A DNA stretch of 64,000 bases from Kalaharituber pfeilii (Eukaryota > Ascomycota > Pezizomycetes > Pezizales > Pezizaceae): positions 62,001-126,000 of the forward strand of contig WHUZ01000009.1 in the NCBI GenBank assembly GCA_015179045.1. Direction: 5' to 3'. Each line of letters opens with the position of its first letter. Position 1 is the first letter of the stretch. This document shows, piece after piece, positions 47,946-59,537 of the stretch. Under the pieces are notes generated by a model that was not told the DNA's origin, searched no databases, and saw only the letters and a list, made by a program, of their open reading frames with translations. Both the position numbers and the translations under genes were made by a program.

Positions 47946-49082
47946 ATGGGGAGATTCAGAAATAAAGTCAAAAATCTCTTTAGTAGGGCTCGCTCACATT
48001 CGAGGCCCCCCGAGCCCCGTCTAACCCAGCAGCCACCTGCGCTCACGGCTTCTGCGGTGGGGCCGAGCCCGAGTTCCCTAACTCGGGTCCCATCTTCCAA
48101 CAGTCTTCCCCATACCGCTGTGTAAGTCAAACCGGAGTGTGTCCCAATTCACCGTGTGCAGAGCTACTGAATACTAACAGCCACCACCGCACTTTCCAGT
48201 GCGACTGCCCCTCCCGTTGGTATCGTCCATATTGGGCCGCATGTAGTTTCCTCCAACTCTCATTCTACCTCGCAGCACTTTGACCCAAAGAGTACTTCTA
48301 CAAAGGTGAATGGTGGTACTGCCGGCGCTGACAATACAATCTCGCAAACACCTAATGTCCCCACAAGCTCATGGAACAACTTGGTTGTAACACCTATTGC
48401 ATCTCTAAACCCTTTGGCTGGTGATGAAATTTTCCAGGAACAACTCTCTAAATGCCAAAATACACTTACTGAAGCACAGAGAAGAGCATTTCTGGGTGCA
48501 TCAGCAACCAGCATATTAGACATGATAGCAGAGCTTAACAATCAGCACAGCAAGAACAGTATTACACGGAAATATACCACAAAAGTTAAGGGGTTTTTAC
48601 AGGTTGCTGACAACTATATGAATGCCATTGGAATAATGATTCAGCATAGCCCAGAATTTTCCTCTCTCATTGTTGGAGGATTACGCTTCTTTATTGATGT
48701 GAGTTACATTATGAGTACAAGCATCAACTAGCACTTTGCTTTCAGTTATGATTCTAATTGTTCCTGCAGATTGGGATGCGATAAATAAATTTTTTTGATA
48801 AACTAGAGGAAGCAATGGAAAAATGGATGCGTTATCTGGGATATGTCTCAAAATATGCAGAGCTGTATTCCCACTATGAGGAAGTGAAGAAAGTAAGCTG
48901 AACTGCTGAGAAACCTTGTATTCAGCAAAAGCTTATCAGAATTTCACAGGCTATATGTGTTGCATATGGTGACTTGATTGACTTTTTGAAGTGTATTTAT
49001 GAGCTTTTTGTGGGTGAGACAGGCACACTTAACAGTACGTCTGCAATTTTACTTCTAACTCATTCTGGTTTGGATTCTCAAG

Positions 49083-49156
49083 CATATTCCATATCGCAAT
49101 AGCCCATAGGGCGGCAAGCGATCACTAATATTAAAAAAAAAAAAACATATTCCATA
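49083..49156 (+). mobile_element. Short poly-A-tailed insertion with target duplication in an NLR intron
   Basis: The 11-mer catattccata occurs at 49083-49093 and 49146-49156. Between them are 52 bases that end in 13 A residues (49133-49145). A 3' poly-A and a flanking duplication are what LINE-driven retrotransposition of a 5'-truncated RNA leaves behind. It lies inside the intron 49035-49170. The source RNA is not identified. Confidence 0.6.
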
Positions 49157-51689
49157 CTTACTCTATCCAGATAAAATCTCGGGTACATTGCTTGTTCAAC
49201 AGTTCACAAAGCCACTGGAAACCAACATTGCGGCAATCATGGCGAATCTCAATGAACACATCACATTTGTGGAGAAAACAACTGATATTCTAGAAAAGAA
49301 AAGGCAGTGGCTTAAAGAAAAGCAAGAAGCTGAAGAAGAACAAAGTGAGTCCAATTTTGTTGCACCAAGGGCAAGTATTCCATTAACTTACATCTTGTAG
49401 CTCAGCAACGAAGGGATATTTTAGCATGGCTGTCAAAATTAGAACCAGAGAAGGATCTCGAACGGATATATGCTAAGAGACATAATGGAACAGGAATGTG
49501 GTTTCTGAATTCACCTGAGGTGAATGAATGGTTTCAGCAGGATAAGAAATCTCTGCTTTGGTGCTATGGAACTGGTAGGAAGCATCTTGATTCAATTGAT
49601 GTAGAGATGCTGACAAATGCACTTATAGCAGGTGTTGGAAAATCCGTATTGGCGTAAGTGGATCATTCCTTCTGAAGCTGAAATAGAGCTCTCCAGTGTA
49701 ACTATTAGCGCTTATGAAAGCTCCGCTCTCCTCAAGAATATTATCTTGAAGCATCAAGATAATCCTAGTATAGGAATATGCTTCTTCTTCTTCAATTTTC
49801 AAGCTGCAGATATTCAGAAACCAATTCAACTCTTCGCTGCGTTACTTAAACAGCTTTGTCGCTCTCAGAAAGCAATTCCCCAAGGACTTCAGGCATTATA
49901 TACTAAATGCCAAATAACATATCCCCTTCTTTGCTTGAACTGCAGCAGCAGTTTGAGGCTGTTAGCTCTTCTTTTGATAAAGTGTTCTTAGTTATTGATG
50001 CATTTGATGAGTGCCACCAGAATGATAGAAAGGAGATTCTGAATGGCATTACAAGACTCTTTCAGCATTGTTCTGCAAAACTCAAGCTTTGCGTGACAAG
50101 CCGTCCAGAGAAAGATATAAAGCGTGCTTTTACATCCACAGGCTTTAGCACAATCAAGATAGAAGCCGTGAAGGTGGATCAGGATATCTCTAGCTTTGTG
50201 CAGCATCAACTGCAAGTCCGCACACATGAGTATTGCACACTTAATGATGAAATCCGCAATGAAATTGAATCTGCATTAGTATCAAAAGCAAATGGCATGT
50301 AAGTTGAATATATCCCTCTATTGACATAGATGTTCATCGCTAAGATTAGCGAGGTTTCTATGGGCAAAATGTCAAGTAGATGAATTATTTGAACAGCCTT
50401 CCATAGCTGATATCAGGATTGCTCTACGATCTCTACCATCGGATATCGATGAAACATACCAGCGCATTGTAGACAAAATTTTCAAACAGACATCAGCCAT
50501 GAGGGCCCTTGCTGCATGGGCATTGATGTGGGTGATCACAGCAAGAAGACCTCTCAGTCTCGTGGAGTTTGCGCAGTTGGTTGCCACTAATCCAGATAAA
50601 CTTGTGTCTCTTGACGAAGTCAAGACAAAGTACTTACCACGAACAGTTGTTGATTCCTGCTGCGGCCTTATTGCAGTTGAGGAAGATATAGTGAGACCAA
50701 TCCATTACACGGTACAGGAATTCCTTGTAAGGGAGTGGCCCTGGCACAATGGGTGGGACCCGATAAATGCACATGTACAGATAACACAGTCCTGTCTTCG
50801 GTATTTGAGCTTGTTCGATCACGATCATATCGATAAGCTCATAACACACGGAACCAAGGAAAACAAAGGATTCAGAGGTATTCTCATATTCGCTGGAGAA
50901 CTCTTCGACTATATTGCTACTTCATTGCCATATCATGTCAAGTCGTGTTCAGCAAAGATGCCTCCTACTTTGAAAGGACTACTGCTGAATACCTTGTCTG
51001 ATGAACCGTACTCACCTACACAATATTTACTATCCCTTTTGCATGCGTGGTACATTGATAAAGACAGTTTGATAAAAATATGAAACCATGTCAGTTGCCA
51101 GGTACTGCACTGTTGTTGATATGCTTCAGGTTTACGAGCAACTATTTTCCGATCGCCTCAGTCCAGAAGAACTCCGCCAATCTGTGAGTCTTGCTGATGC
51201 AGCAAGCACAGGATCAATAAAGTTGGTGAAGAATTTACTGGATTTTATTGGCGATGTTAATATGCCAGATACAAATGGGCATTACGCACTTTATGGAGCA
51301 ATTGAATGCCACAAGCCAGAGATGGTGAAATATCTGCTGGACCAAGGCGCAAGAATAGATGCTGTTTCATACAACTCAACGCCAATTTCACAATGTGCTA
51401 CGGACGATACCTTAGTGGAGATCGCTCAATTATTGATCGACAGAGGGGCCAATCTCATCGTCCAAGAAGACCCAGTTGCCGTTCCAACCATTCCATGTAC
51501 CCTTAGCCCGTTACATATAGCTGCCTCCTTTGGCCAAAAGGCTATGTTAAAGCTTTTACTAAACCAACGGCTTGACATCAATATGCAGCAATGGTATTAT
51601 GGTAGTGTGCTACAGGCAGCGGCATATGGCGAACATGAAACTATTGTAAAGCTCCTAATAGAGCTTGGTGCTGAAGTAAATGCACAGGG

Positions 51690-53000
51690 AGGGAGATTAG
51701 GATCTGCGCTTCAAGCCGCCGCCTGGGGATGGGAAAGAAACAAATCGATAGCTATGGTTAAATTGCTGTTAGACGCGGGGGCAGAAGTTAACGTTGTCGG
51801 TGGAGAATTTGGGACTGCCTTGCAAGCTGCTGCCGGCAGGGGAAACGAATCTGTGGTCAAATTGCTGTTAGAAGCGGGGGCAGAAGTCAATGTTCTCGGT
51901 GGAGAATTTGGGACTGCCTTGCAAGCCGCCGTCTGCAGGGGAAATAAGTCTATAGTCAAATTACTGTTGGATGCAGGAGCAGATGCCAACATTGTAGGCG
52001 GAAAATATGGGAGTGCCTTACAAGCCGCCGGGAAAGGAAAGGAAGATATAGTCAAATTGCTGCTGGATGCAGGAGCAGATGTCAACATTAGTGGAGGAGA
52101 TGGGACTGCCTTGCACGTCGCTGCCGGGAATGGAAAGGAATCTATAGTCAAATTACTGCTGGATGCAGGAGCAGATGTGAACATTAGTGGAGCATCTGGG
52201 ACTGCCTTGCACGCTGCTGCCGCCGGGAAAGGGGAATCCGCCATCAAATTGCTGTTGAATGCTGGAGCAGAAGTTAACAATATCAGTGGAACATATGGGA
52301 CTGCCTTACAAGTAGCCGCCTTATCAAGAAACAAATCTATAGTCAAATTGCTGTTGGATTCAGGAGCAGATGTCAATATTGTCAGTGGAAAATATGGGAC
52401 TGCCTTGCAAGCCGCCGCAGCAGTCGAGAAAGGGGAATCTGTCGTCAAATTGCTGTTGGATGCAGGGGCAGAAGTCAACATTGTCAGCGGAGAGTTTGGG
52501 ACTGCCCTACAAGCCGCTGCTGCCTGTGCGAGCGTCATCAAATTGCAGTTGTTGTTGAATGCCGGGGCGGAGGTCAACATTGTTGGTGGACTTTATGGGA
52601 CTGCTTTACAAGCCGCGGCCTACGGCCTCGATAAGAACGGGGATTCAGTGAAACTGCTGTTGGATGCAGGAGCAGATGTCAACATTTTCGGTGGAATGTA
52701 TGGGACTGCCTTGCAAGCCGCAGCCTCCTGTAGGAGACTGTTGGATGCCGGAAATGTCAACATTGTCAACGGAAAGTATAGGACTACCTTGCAAGTCCTC
52801 GCCGACGCCTGTGAGAAAGATGAATCTATACTCAAAATGCTGTTGGATGCAGGGGCAGGCGTCAACATCGTGGGAGGATATTACGGCACTGCCCTGCACG
52901 CAGCGGCGTGCGGTTCCTGTTTGCAGGGCTTCATAATGCTTCTGGATGCAGGCGCAAATGTACATGCGATAGCAGAGCCATATGGGACTGTTTTGCAAGC
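51690..53000 (+). repeat. Tandem ankyrin-coding repeats with high DNA similarity
   Basis: Units of about 99-108 bases encode the pattern GTALQAAA, a variable stretch, then VKLLLDAGAEVNI and GG. Adjacent units share long blocks at the DNA level, such as gggactgccttgcaagccgc and caaattgctgttggatgcag, with variation concentrated in the short loops. This is expected of an array kept similar by unequal crossing-over or gene conversion. Confidence 0.88.
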
Positions 53001-53758
53001 CGTCACATGCGCCGGTTCTTTCACCGCGTACAGTGTTGAAAAATTGAAGATATTGCTTGAAAGGGGTGTTGATGTGAATGGGAGGGGTGGAGAATACGGC
53101 ACCGCACTAAATGTGCTGGAAAAACTTTATGCGAAATACGCTGTAGGAAGGAACACAGATCTTCGTTTGCTGGCCGAGGTCCGGAATGCCATAAAGATTT
53201 TGAAGGATCATGGGGCAGAGGTGGGGACATGAGAGTTTGAGACTTCAGGTTGCTATATGCATAAGTCAGGTGTCTATATATGACTGGGCATTGAACGAGA
53301 ACGGAGACTGTGCTGCGGTGAAGTGGAACATGAAGTTCAAGGTTCTGTTACATTGCCGCATATTTACGCTGGCAAGGAGGGAATTTGTGAGAAGTATGGA
53401 TCTATTGCGGATAAAATTGATAAACTGTGGAGGGCTAATTATCTTGCCGGTGAAGTATTTAAATGGGAATGATGGTTAGGTATAGAGAATTGTTTTTTAC
53501 TTTTTCTTTTTTACTATTGTGTCCTGTTGGAACTTTATAATGGCTTTTTCTAAACAATGTATGTTGTATAAATTAAAGCAGGGACTTTGTCCAATAGCCG
53601 ATAAGGGATTAAAAAAACGATAACATCCGTCTCCGTCTCAACCCCACCGACCTTCTCATCTCTGTTCCGTTCGCACACGAGCCGGTCAAACTTCGCATGT
53701 TAAGAGGCTATAATGCGAGGGACGTTAGTAGAGGGTGTCAATTTCTCAGTTGCTTCTG

Positions 53759-53972
53759 ATGAGGGTATACTATGTAGAATACCAACGATTATTCCACATT
53801 ACGCAAACAACCCCAGCAATACTGGCGAAAGCAGTGCGCGCGCCAAGGAAATGTCGCCTCGTCCCCCACCACGACGACATGGACCCGCTATGGTACCAGT
53901 GGGCTCGCCAGAAACTTTCTGAATTGATCAACCAGACGGGATTGGTTTGGGAGCCTGGGGAGAGATGGTTGA
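53759..53972 (+). CDS. Possible exon of an unrecognised gene
   Basis: An open stretch from the ATG at 53759 ends at a good donor, gtacgt, at 53973. The translation is well balanced, with 'PHHDDMDPLWYQWARQKLSE' followed by 'LINQTGLVWEPGERWLI', which looks more like a real protein than the surrounding frames. No family was recognised. Continuing exons could lie at 54078 onward (acceptor ctgcag), but the reading frame there is unclear. A fragment of a degraded gene is equally possible. Confidence 0.3.
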
Positions 53973-54827
53973 TCGTACGTTCTTGAATCTCTGTACTTTT
54001 TCTTTGCTCATCTCGAGGGTGTGGGTTTGGTTTGTAGGCTGGTGTGAGTTGAGGGTAATTCACCCTCTCATCTGCAGCTGTATCCTCAACCCCCCAAATC
54101 CCATTTATCTCTACTTCCATCGCCCTGCATCTAGACTCCACACAAGCTTCGACTTCCCCGGCTGATCACTCCAGGGTTTTTCCTTGCCTGTATCATTCTA
54201 CCACCATTACCACCCTCCTCCTGTGACGTCTTTTCCCCCCTCAACTTGTCCTCATCCTCCTTCCATCTTATTCTGGAAAATCTGAAGAATTACGTGACAT
54301 TGCTGCGGGCAGAAGATATGGTGAGATTGATTTCTGGGCAGGCATATTATCCGTGAGTATAACGTTGTATTGTTTTGCGATTTTCAGATTGTGGGTCTTG
54401 TTTCATATCGTTTCTGCTACGGGCCACAAGTTTGAGGCTCGTTGAATTCAAGAGGTGAGCGCGCTGAGGAGAAGCCACTCAATGCATAACTTGCCAGCAC
54501 AATTTCTACGCGCCTGAATTACTTCTTAAACTCAACCTTACTTCGCTCCTTCCAGTCTCAAAAACTTCTCTATTCCATATTTTACATTCGACTCTACTCT
54601 ACTCTACATTTACCTTCTGTTCACGCTAACAACCCGCTTACTCTCAATAAGCGCCGGAGAAATGTATAACACTCCTTAGTTTCTTCTAATCCTCCCTCCA
54701 CTCCTCTATCATCCGCACGTGGTCCACCTCTCCATTCCCCTCCGTTGACCTTAAGAGAAATCGAATCCCACACCTTCCCTTCCCTTTCCAACCCACCACC
54801 ACTCCCATCTACCAAGTTTTACAAACA

Positions 54828-55275
54828 ATGGCCATGCCCTCCCAGGTCACTACTTTACACATCTTCATTTTGCCAACCCTCGGATACGCTGTAACCATCC
54901 TAGTCTCAGTCAGCTCCGAACAAGGAGACATTAGTGCGGGGGCACGAGGAGTCGTCGAATATGCTGAGTTATGTAGTGCATTCAGAGCTTACAGTGACAA
55001 TTTGCGAGACCTATGCGCAGTGGATGGAGGAGATATACGTTGGGGCGTACGTTAACCCTCGCTTTCTCCTTCCTTCTCCGAAATAAACCATCACCAGGAC
55101 CCGAGATTAGGGAAAGTCACCGTAGTAGCATCGGATGTAGGAATTGTAGGCTGTACAGGAAGGCCACGTTATCTTGACTCTCTTATCATGGCAAATAATG
55201 TATCGCTGCTCCATTCGTCAACTCGTTGCATCTTCCCCCATTTGGTTATGAAAATGAGGCAAGCTCTGGCCTGAT
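54828..55275 (+). CDS. Possible two-exon hypothetical protein
   Basis: An ATG at 54828 follows a C/T-rich leader (54540-54800). The first exon runs to a donor near 55048 and contains a hydrophobic segment ('VTTLHIFILPTLGYAVTILV') and 'ARGVVEYAELCSAFRAYSDN'. After a putative intron ending ccaccag at 55097, a second exon reads 'DPRLGKVTVVASDVGIVGC' and closes at a stop at about 55273-55275. I do not recognise the family. The leader-like sequence and splice signals are the only support. Confidence 0.28.
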
Positions 55276-55995
55276 AGCATAGAACAAGAGCTAGAAGGCG
55301 GGAGACAACGACTGAGGATGGGTGGTGGGACAAATGGCAATTAGGAGACAGAAAAGGAAAGCATAAGGGGTGATGGGGTGCAAGCGACGAAGGAGAAGGA
55401 GGATTGGAGCTGGTGTCTGATTCTATGGGAGTGGTATTTAGAAAGCCATGGAAAACGCGGCAGCAGCGAGTTAACAGTAAAGACAAAGGAATTGAAACCT
55501 CAATATCTAAGTGAGTTTTTGTGAATATCTAAAGTGTATATTAGAGACATGATCATGAGGGTATCTTAGGAAGCGTGAGATATATCAAAATTGCAATCAA
55601 AAATAGTAAAGCATAGAACAAAATTTAGGGAGAAAAATGACCCAATGAGGTTATCGCGGCATCATCTCATTGAGCTACTTCCATATACGACAATCTGCAG
55701 TTTTTTGTTTTATTTTGTATTTTGTTTCTTTTTTTTTTGTTTTTTCACTGGAGCAATTTGTTCTCCATGACAGTTCTGATGAAAGAAATGCCCAAATTGG
55801 AGATGCCTCAAGAGAGAAAGCTATTATAGGTTTCTTGGAGATATCATAGTAACTTTGTATATCATGTTACACCATCAGTCAGAAGCTGCTCGGCTAGTGT
55901 GGGGGAAAGGGTCATGGTTCCCGGAGGTTCTCAAGTTGCACCTAATATGTAAAATACCATGGAAAGATCTCATCCCCTGATTTTTTTCGAATTTC

Positions 55996-56709
55996 TTATT
56001 CCTGTGTTTCAATAGCTATAGAAATATGATCCCCACTTATCTCCAATGACCTTTCTCCGATGTTGGGTTCTATGCATACGCCAACAATCCATCGTAGAGC
56101 TAACATCAGCCCATCCATGATTAACGAGGCTCGCCGGTGACAAAGATGGGCACAAAAATATGGATCGGATGGAATCATTGCGTTGCTAACCAGGATAAAC
56201 ACCATTCGTGCAGCTTGTACACAGGCATGGCTGGTACATGCAAAATAAGATGGTGAGGTGAACACACCAACTACAAATCTCTATCCTCATTCTCCTATGG
56301 CACGCTGATATCGGCCTTGCCTGCTACCTCATTTTGCTGTCTTTGATCTATTCCTTTTCCCCTTGTGTTTTCCTTAAGTAAAATAAGATAAACTCCCAAA
56401 GAGAACCAAAACAAGATCCGCAGAACCGACACCACCTGCAACGAATGTGTACAAGGCAGAACATACAGCGACCGCATGACATAGCACATCTTTGGAGACC
56501 TCGATGCGAAGGTTATTTGCATTCCACGTTGTCAGACTTTCCCAGGAACCTAAGAAAGGGTTAGCTCCCGTGAGTAGAGTACTGAGTACAGTACATGTGC
56601 TCGGCAGACAGGGATAACCGGCGAAGTCCCACGGAATAAAACAGCGAAGCCTGGAGGAAGGATAGTAGGTAGCCTTTATAATACCGTAAGTGGAGGGATT
56701 AAAATGCAT
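55996..56709 (-). CDS. Possible small multi-exon membrane-protein gene
   Basis: Minus-strand frames contain hydrophobic segments, 'VVSVLRILFWFSLGVYLILL' followed by KENTRGKGIDQRQQN (near 56430-56340) and 'RMVFILVSNAMIPSD' with 'LMLALRWIVGVCI' (near 56200-56060). An ATG at 56709 is followed by a possible donor and an acceptor near 56552. I could not join the pieces into one frame, and no family is recognised. It may be a gene remnant. Confidence 0.22.
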
Positions 56710-56899
56710 AACAGAAAGTTTTTTTCACCTCGATCCGCTCTTCCTTTCAGAGCATTGCTTCATAACTTCTAGTCTATGCTCTTCTAGTACCTCTATCATC
56801 TTTTCTTCCCCATATGCTGCAATCTATACCATCAAGGTTCTGCCAGCCCTCTTTGATAGGGTCCCCATTGAGGAGTAGTTGTCTATTTTTTAGGAGTTG

Positions 56900-57840
56900 T
56901 ACTTTGAGTCCAGCAGGTTCATCTCCTAATCTTTATAATAAAGCATTAGCTTTTCCATGTTCTACTCTCTTTCGATAGTAGATAGTAAAGTTGAACTCAC
57001 ATAGCTTCATATACCAGTTTGCCTTAGGAGTTAAGCATTTGCTTTGTAGTGAAGTATTTGAAGCCATGGTAGTTGGTATAGATGTTATCATAAATCTCTT
57101 GTAGCCAGGTGTACTATTTATAGAAGCATTCATAGATAGCTAATAGTTTCTTATCATGAATAGGATAGTTGCATTCTATAAGTATAAGGACTCAAGAGTA
57201 GTAGTCAATAGAGTAAAGAGTTTTAATATTATTAATAGTATAGTATTGAGAATGCCTGTAATAGCTTGGTTGCTTGCATTGGTTTTTATAATAGTAGGCA
57301 AAAATTGGTTATACTACTGAAGAATAAGTACAGATATGAAGGCATTCTTTAATTTATTAAAGAATTGCTGTTGAGCTTTGGTCCAGCAAGAGGATATGTT
57401 TCTAGTTAGTTTAGTGAGTGGTCTGGCTTTGGCACTATAGTTTTAGATGAATCGATAATAGTAATTAGTAAAATCTAAGAATTTCTGGACCTCTTTCTTT
57501 TTAGTAGGAACGGGCATAGAACTGAGTTTTTTCGGGTCCGTCTTGACTTTGAGACTATTAATTAGATACTCTAGAAAGATTGTTTTATTAATGGAATTTG
57601 AATTTAAGTAGATTAACTGCGAGTCCGTGCTCAGCAAGTTTAGCAAGGACTTGTTTCATAATCTTTTAATATTCAAGTTCAGTTCTTCCTCTATATATCA
57701 AGATATCATTGATGTCCTTCAGTATTGTATCTATTATTTTTTGGAATGAGGCAGATGCATTGATAAATCTGAAGGAAGAAGTTATGTAGTCTGCTGTTAC
57801 TACAATTGAATGTGGGGTTGAAGGTGAACAATGCTGAATT
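56900..57840 (-). mobile_element. Degraded Ty3/gypsy retrotransposon pol fragment
   Basis: Minus-strand pieces appear in the order of a gypsy pol. Near 57780-57670: 'FINASASFQKIIDTILKDI' and 'DILIYRGRTELEY', which match the reverse-transcriptase block around the usual YLDDILIYS. Near 57530-57450: 'DPKKLSSMPVPTKKKEVQKF' and 'LDFTNYYYRFI', the RT thumb. Near 57050-56935: 'LTPKANWYMKLCEFNFTIYY', then RKRVEHGKANALL, the end of RNase H. The YxDD motif is lost, there are many stops and frame changes, and the sequence is very rich in TA. No LTRs were found. A long inactive copy. Confidence 0.78.
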
Positions 57841-59171
57841 TTTTTTTCTTTTTCTTCTTCCTTTTCCTTTTCTTTTTTTCCTCCAAATGTAGAAAAGAAT
57901 CTGGAGAATGGGCAACCCTGCCAGATACCCGTACATTTAGTCTCGTGCCGTAGATGCTTCTCCCAACCTCCCTGAAGTGAGAAGGTGTGAATCGTTCCCC
58001 TCTTTGCTTTCCGAGGATAGGGATGGATTGCCAATTCATCTTTACAGCTCTATGGTGCCTAACATCAACGGGTATGCCTGCTAAGACACGTGCAGAGCTG
58101 GGATTTTCGTGGGGGAGCCTCCATGCATTCTCCATGATCAGGTATCTTGAGGCATAGTTTACGCAGTAACGAGTGTGAAAGCGAAATATAGTATTTACAC
58201 TTAAGGCTTCTTTCCTTGCCTTGTGCTTTCTTTTTCTCAACAAAATTCCGCTCTGTCATTGCTTTTTCGCTCTCAGTATTTGAGATAAGTTAACCCACGC
58301 GTCGCTCCAGCTCGCTCCCACGTACACAGGTATGTGCTCTATATGTATGTATGAAGTACGTGGGTGCCTGATCCATATCCGAAGCTCAGCCGGCCTTCAG
58401 GCGACGGTTGGCGGACAAAAGAAAGGAGATCCGAAGGAGGAAAAAAGCTACGATATTTTGCCGCTTGCCAGTTACCTAAGAACGACTCGTCAACTAACGC
58501 TATGGCTGCTACCTAATACGGAAACCCAGGGTTTGTCTTGAAACGAAAACAGCAAGCGGTGCTGTTATTACCTTATAGTAACTTCCGACGTCAATGGTCG
58601 CACAATATGCTAGGACCTATCGTGGCGGCCAATAACCTGTATATGTAGTCTTGTAGTCCTAGACCTCCTCTTGCATGTGTAAAAACAAAGACGTCGTAAA
58701 AATACAGAATACTTACTTGCAATTGAAGCATGTGCACGCGCGCAACACTCAAAAGAACTTATGGCCAAAATATTAATCAGAATGCTGAGCAGCACCGTCC
58801 TGAGCTATCTCATGAATATAGCCTCCACAGAGTAGCGTAGCCAAATAAGAAATCCAAAAAGGTCTCCACGAATTTTACAGCGTCTTGGCTTCCAGTTATG
58901 GTCGGTTTCACAATCTTAATGATCCGAGTACTTCGTAACCAGTGTGACAAAAGTGTTAAGTTATTCCTGTTGCCACTTAATCACCAAAGCGCTAGCATGT
59001 CAAAAGGAATGTTAGGATTATCTTCCTGCGAGTTCGCAATTGCAGAGCGGAATGATAACTCTGCTCGTGGTAATTACTGCATATTCAATGGGATTTAAAA
59101 GTAATTTGAGATTGTTTGGATACACATATCTACAGCAATATATAGTCTCTGCCTCGAGCTTTCAGAAGATA
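57841..59171. other. Region between gypsy relic and MITE, no gene recognised
   Basis: A polypyrimidine tract lies at 57840-57890. A minus-strand frame at 57800-58243 is open for 147 codons but its C-terminal part is a translation of that tract, and the rest (for example GIPVDVRHHRAVKMNWQS) matches no family I know. Nothing else is supported. Confidence 0.45.
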
Positions 59172-59537
59172 CAGTGCCTAGCAGAAAGTCTTCCTAGTAT
59201 GGTTTTACCATGCACCATAAAGGACAAGTCTCCCTGACATGCAGCCGAACGCACCTCCCCTGCACTATTTCTCAATACCATAAAAAAATCACAACAAAAT
59301 TATTAAGTTAGCAACAAAATTACAGAAAAATAGTATCACATGAATGGACATTGAAGAATCTGAATCTTTTTTAGAACTTAAAATTGAGCATTCTTGATTC
59401 AATTATTCTGCTTTTGCAAGGAAGGTGTGCTCGGCTGCATGTCTCTCGACTCCGAAGGATACTTGGTAAAGTGGGCCTCGTGCTTTCCCTTATGCTGCAT
59501 AGTAAAACCATACTAGAAGACTTTCTGCTAGGCACTG
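59172..59537. mobile_element. Mariner-type MITE with long imperfect terminal inverted repeats
   Basis: The left end reads cagtgcctagcagaaagtct and the right end is its reverse complement. The similarity continues inward as tagtatggttttac, catgca and cataa, and again as gacatgcagccga at about 59238 on the left and its complement at about 59437 on the right. A TA dinucleotide abuts each end (59170-59171 and 59538-59539). The ends resemble Tc1/mariner termini. It is 366 bases, without coding capacity, and the right arm has an extra internal stretch. Confidence 0.8.

Larger units (their letters stand above)
47946..53232 (+). pseudogene. NACHT-ankyrin STAND/NLR gene with nonsense codon and two frame breaks
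   Basis: Fungal NACHT-ankyrin proteins are STAND regulators, some linked to allorecognition and immunity. Exons: 47946-48121, 48200-48698, 48770-48892, 48950-49034, 49171-49344, 49401-49574, 49629-49653, about 49697-50299, 50354-51083, then 51088-53232. The order is a Ser/Pro-rich N-terminus, a DUF7708-like helical region ('FLQVADNYMNAIGIMIQHSP', 'FDKLEEAMEKWMRYLGYVSK'), a linker helix, NACHT with the P-loop GTAGVGKSVLA spliced at 49574/49629 and Walker B 'VFLVIDAFDECH' (near 49983), then 'KLCVTSRPEKDIKRAF', a winged-helix region, and about fifteen ankyrin repeats. Breaks are an in-frame TAA at 48782-48784, a frame shift near 49905-49920, and a shift in the A run at 51075-51080. Homologous sequence continues beyond each, so the gene is recently broken or the assembly has errors. 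The ankyrin part alone is open for 714 codons. Confidence 0.82.
53233..56880. other. Gene-poor region with possible unassigned exons
   Basis: No gene is confidently recognised. Candidate exons are 53759-53972 (plus, strong donor), 54828-55047 joined to 55098-55275 (plus; donor gtacgttaac, acceptor ccaccag), and hydrophobic minus-strand frames at 55996-56709. They are listed separately below. Other sequence includes T-rich runs (55700-55745) and C/T tracts at 54500-54800 that look like a promoter or leader. Confidence 0.45.

Noticed and set aside
51711..52580. A 289-codon minus-strand open frame within the ankyrin array
   Set aside because: It is the antisense shadow of the repeated ankyrin codons. 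Its repeats mirror the plus-strand units.
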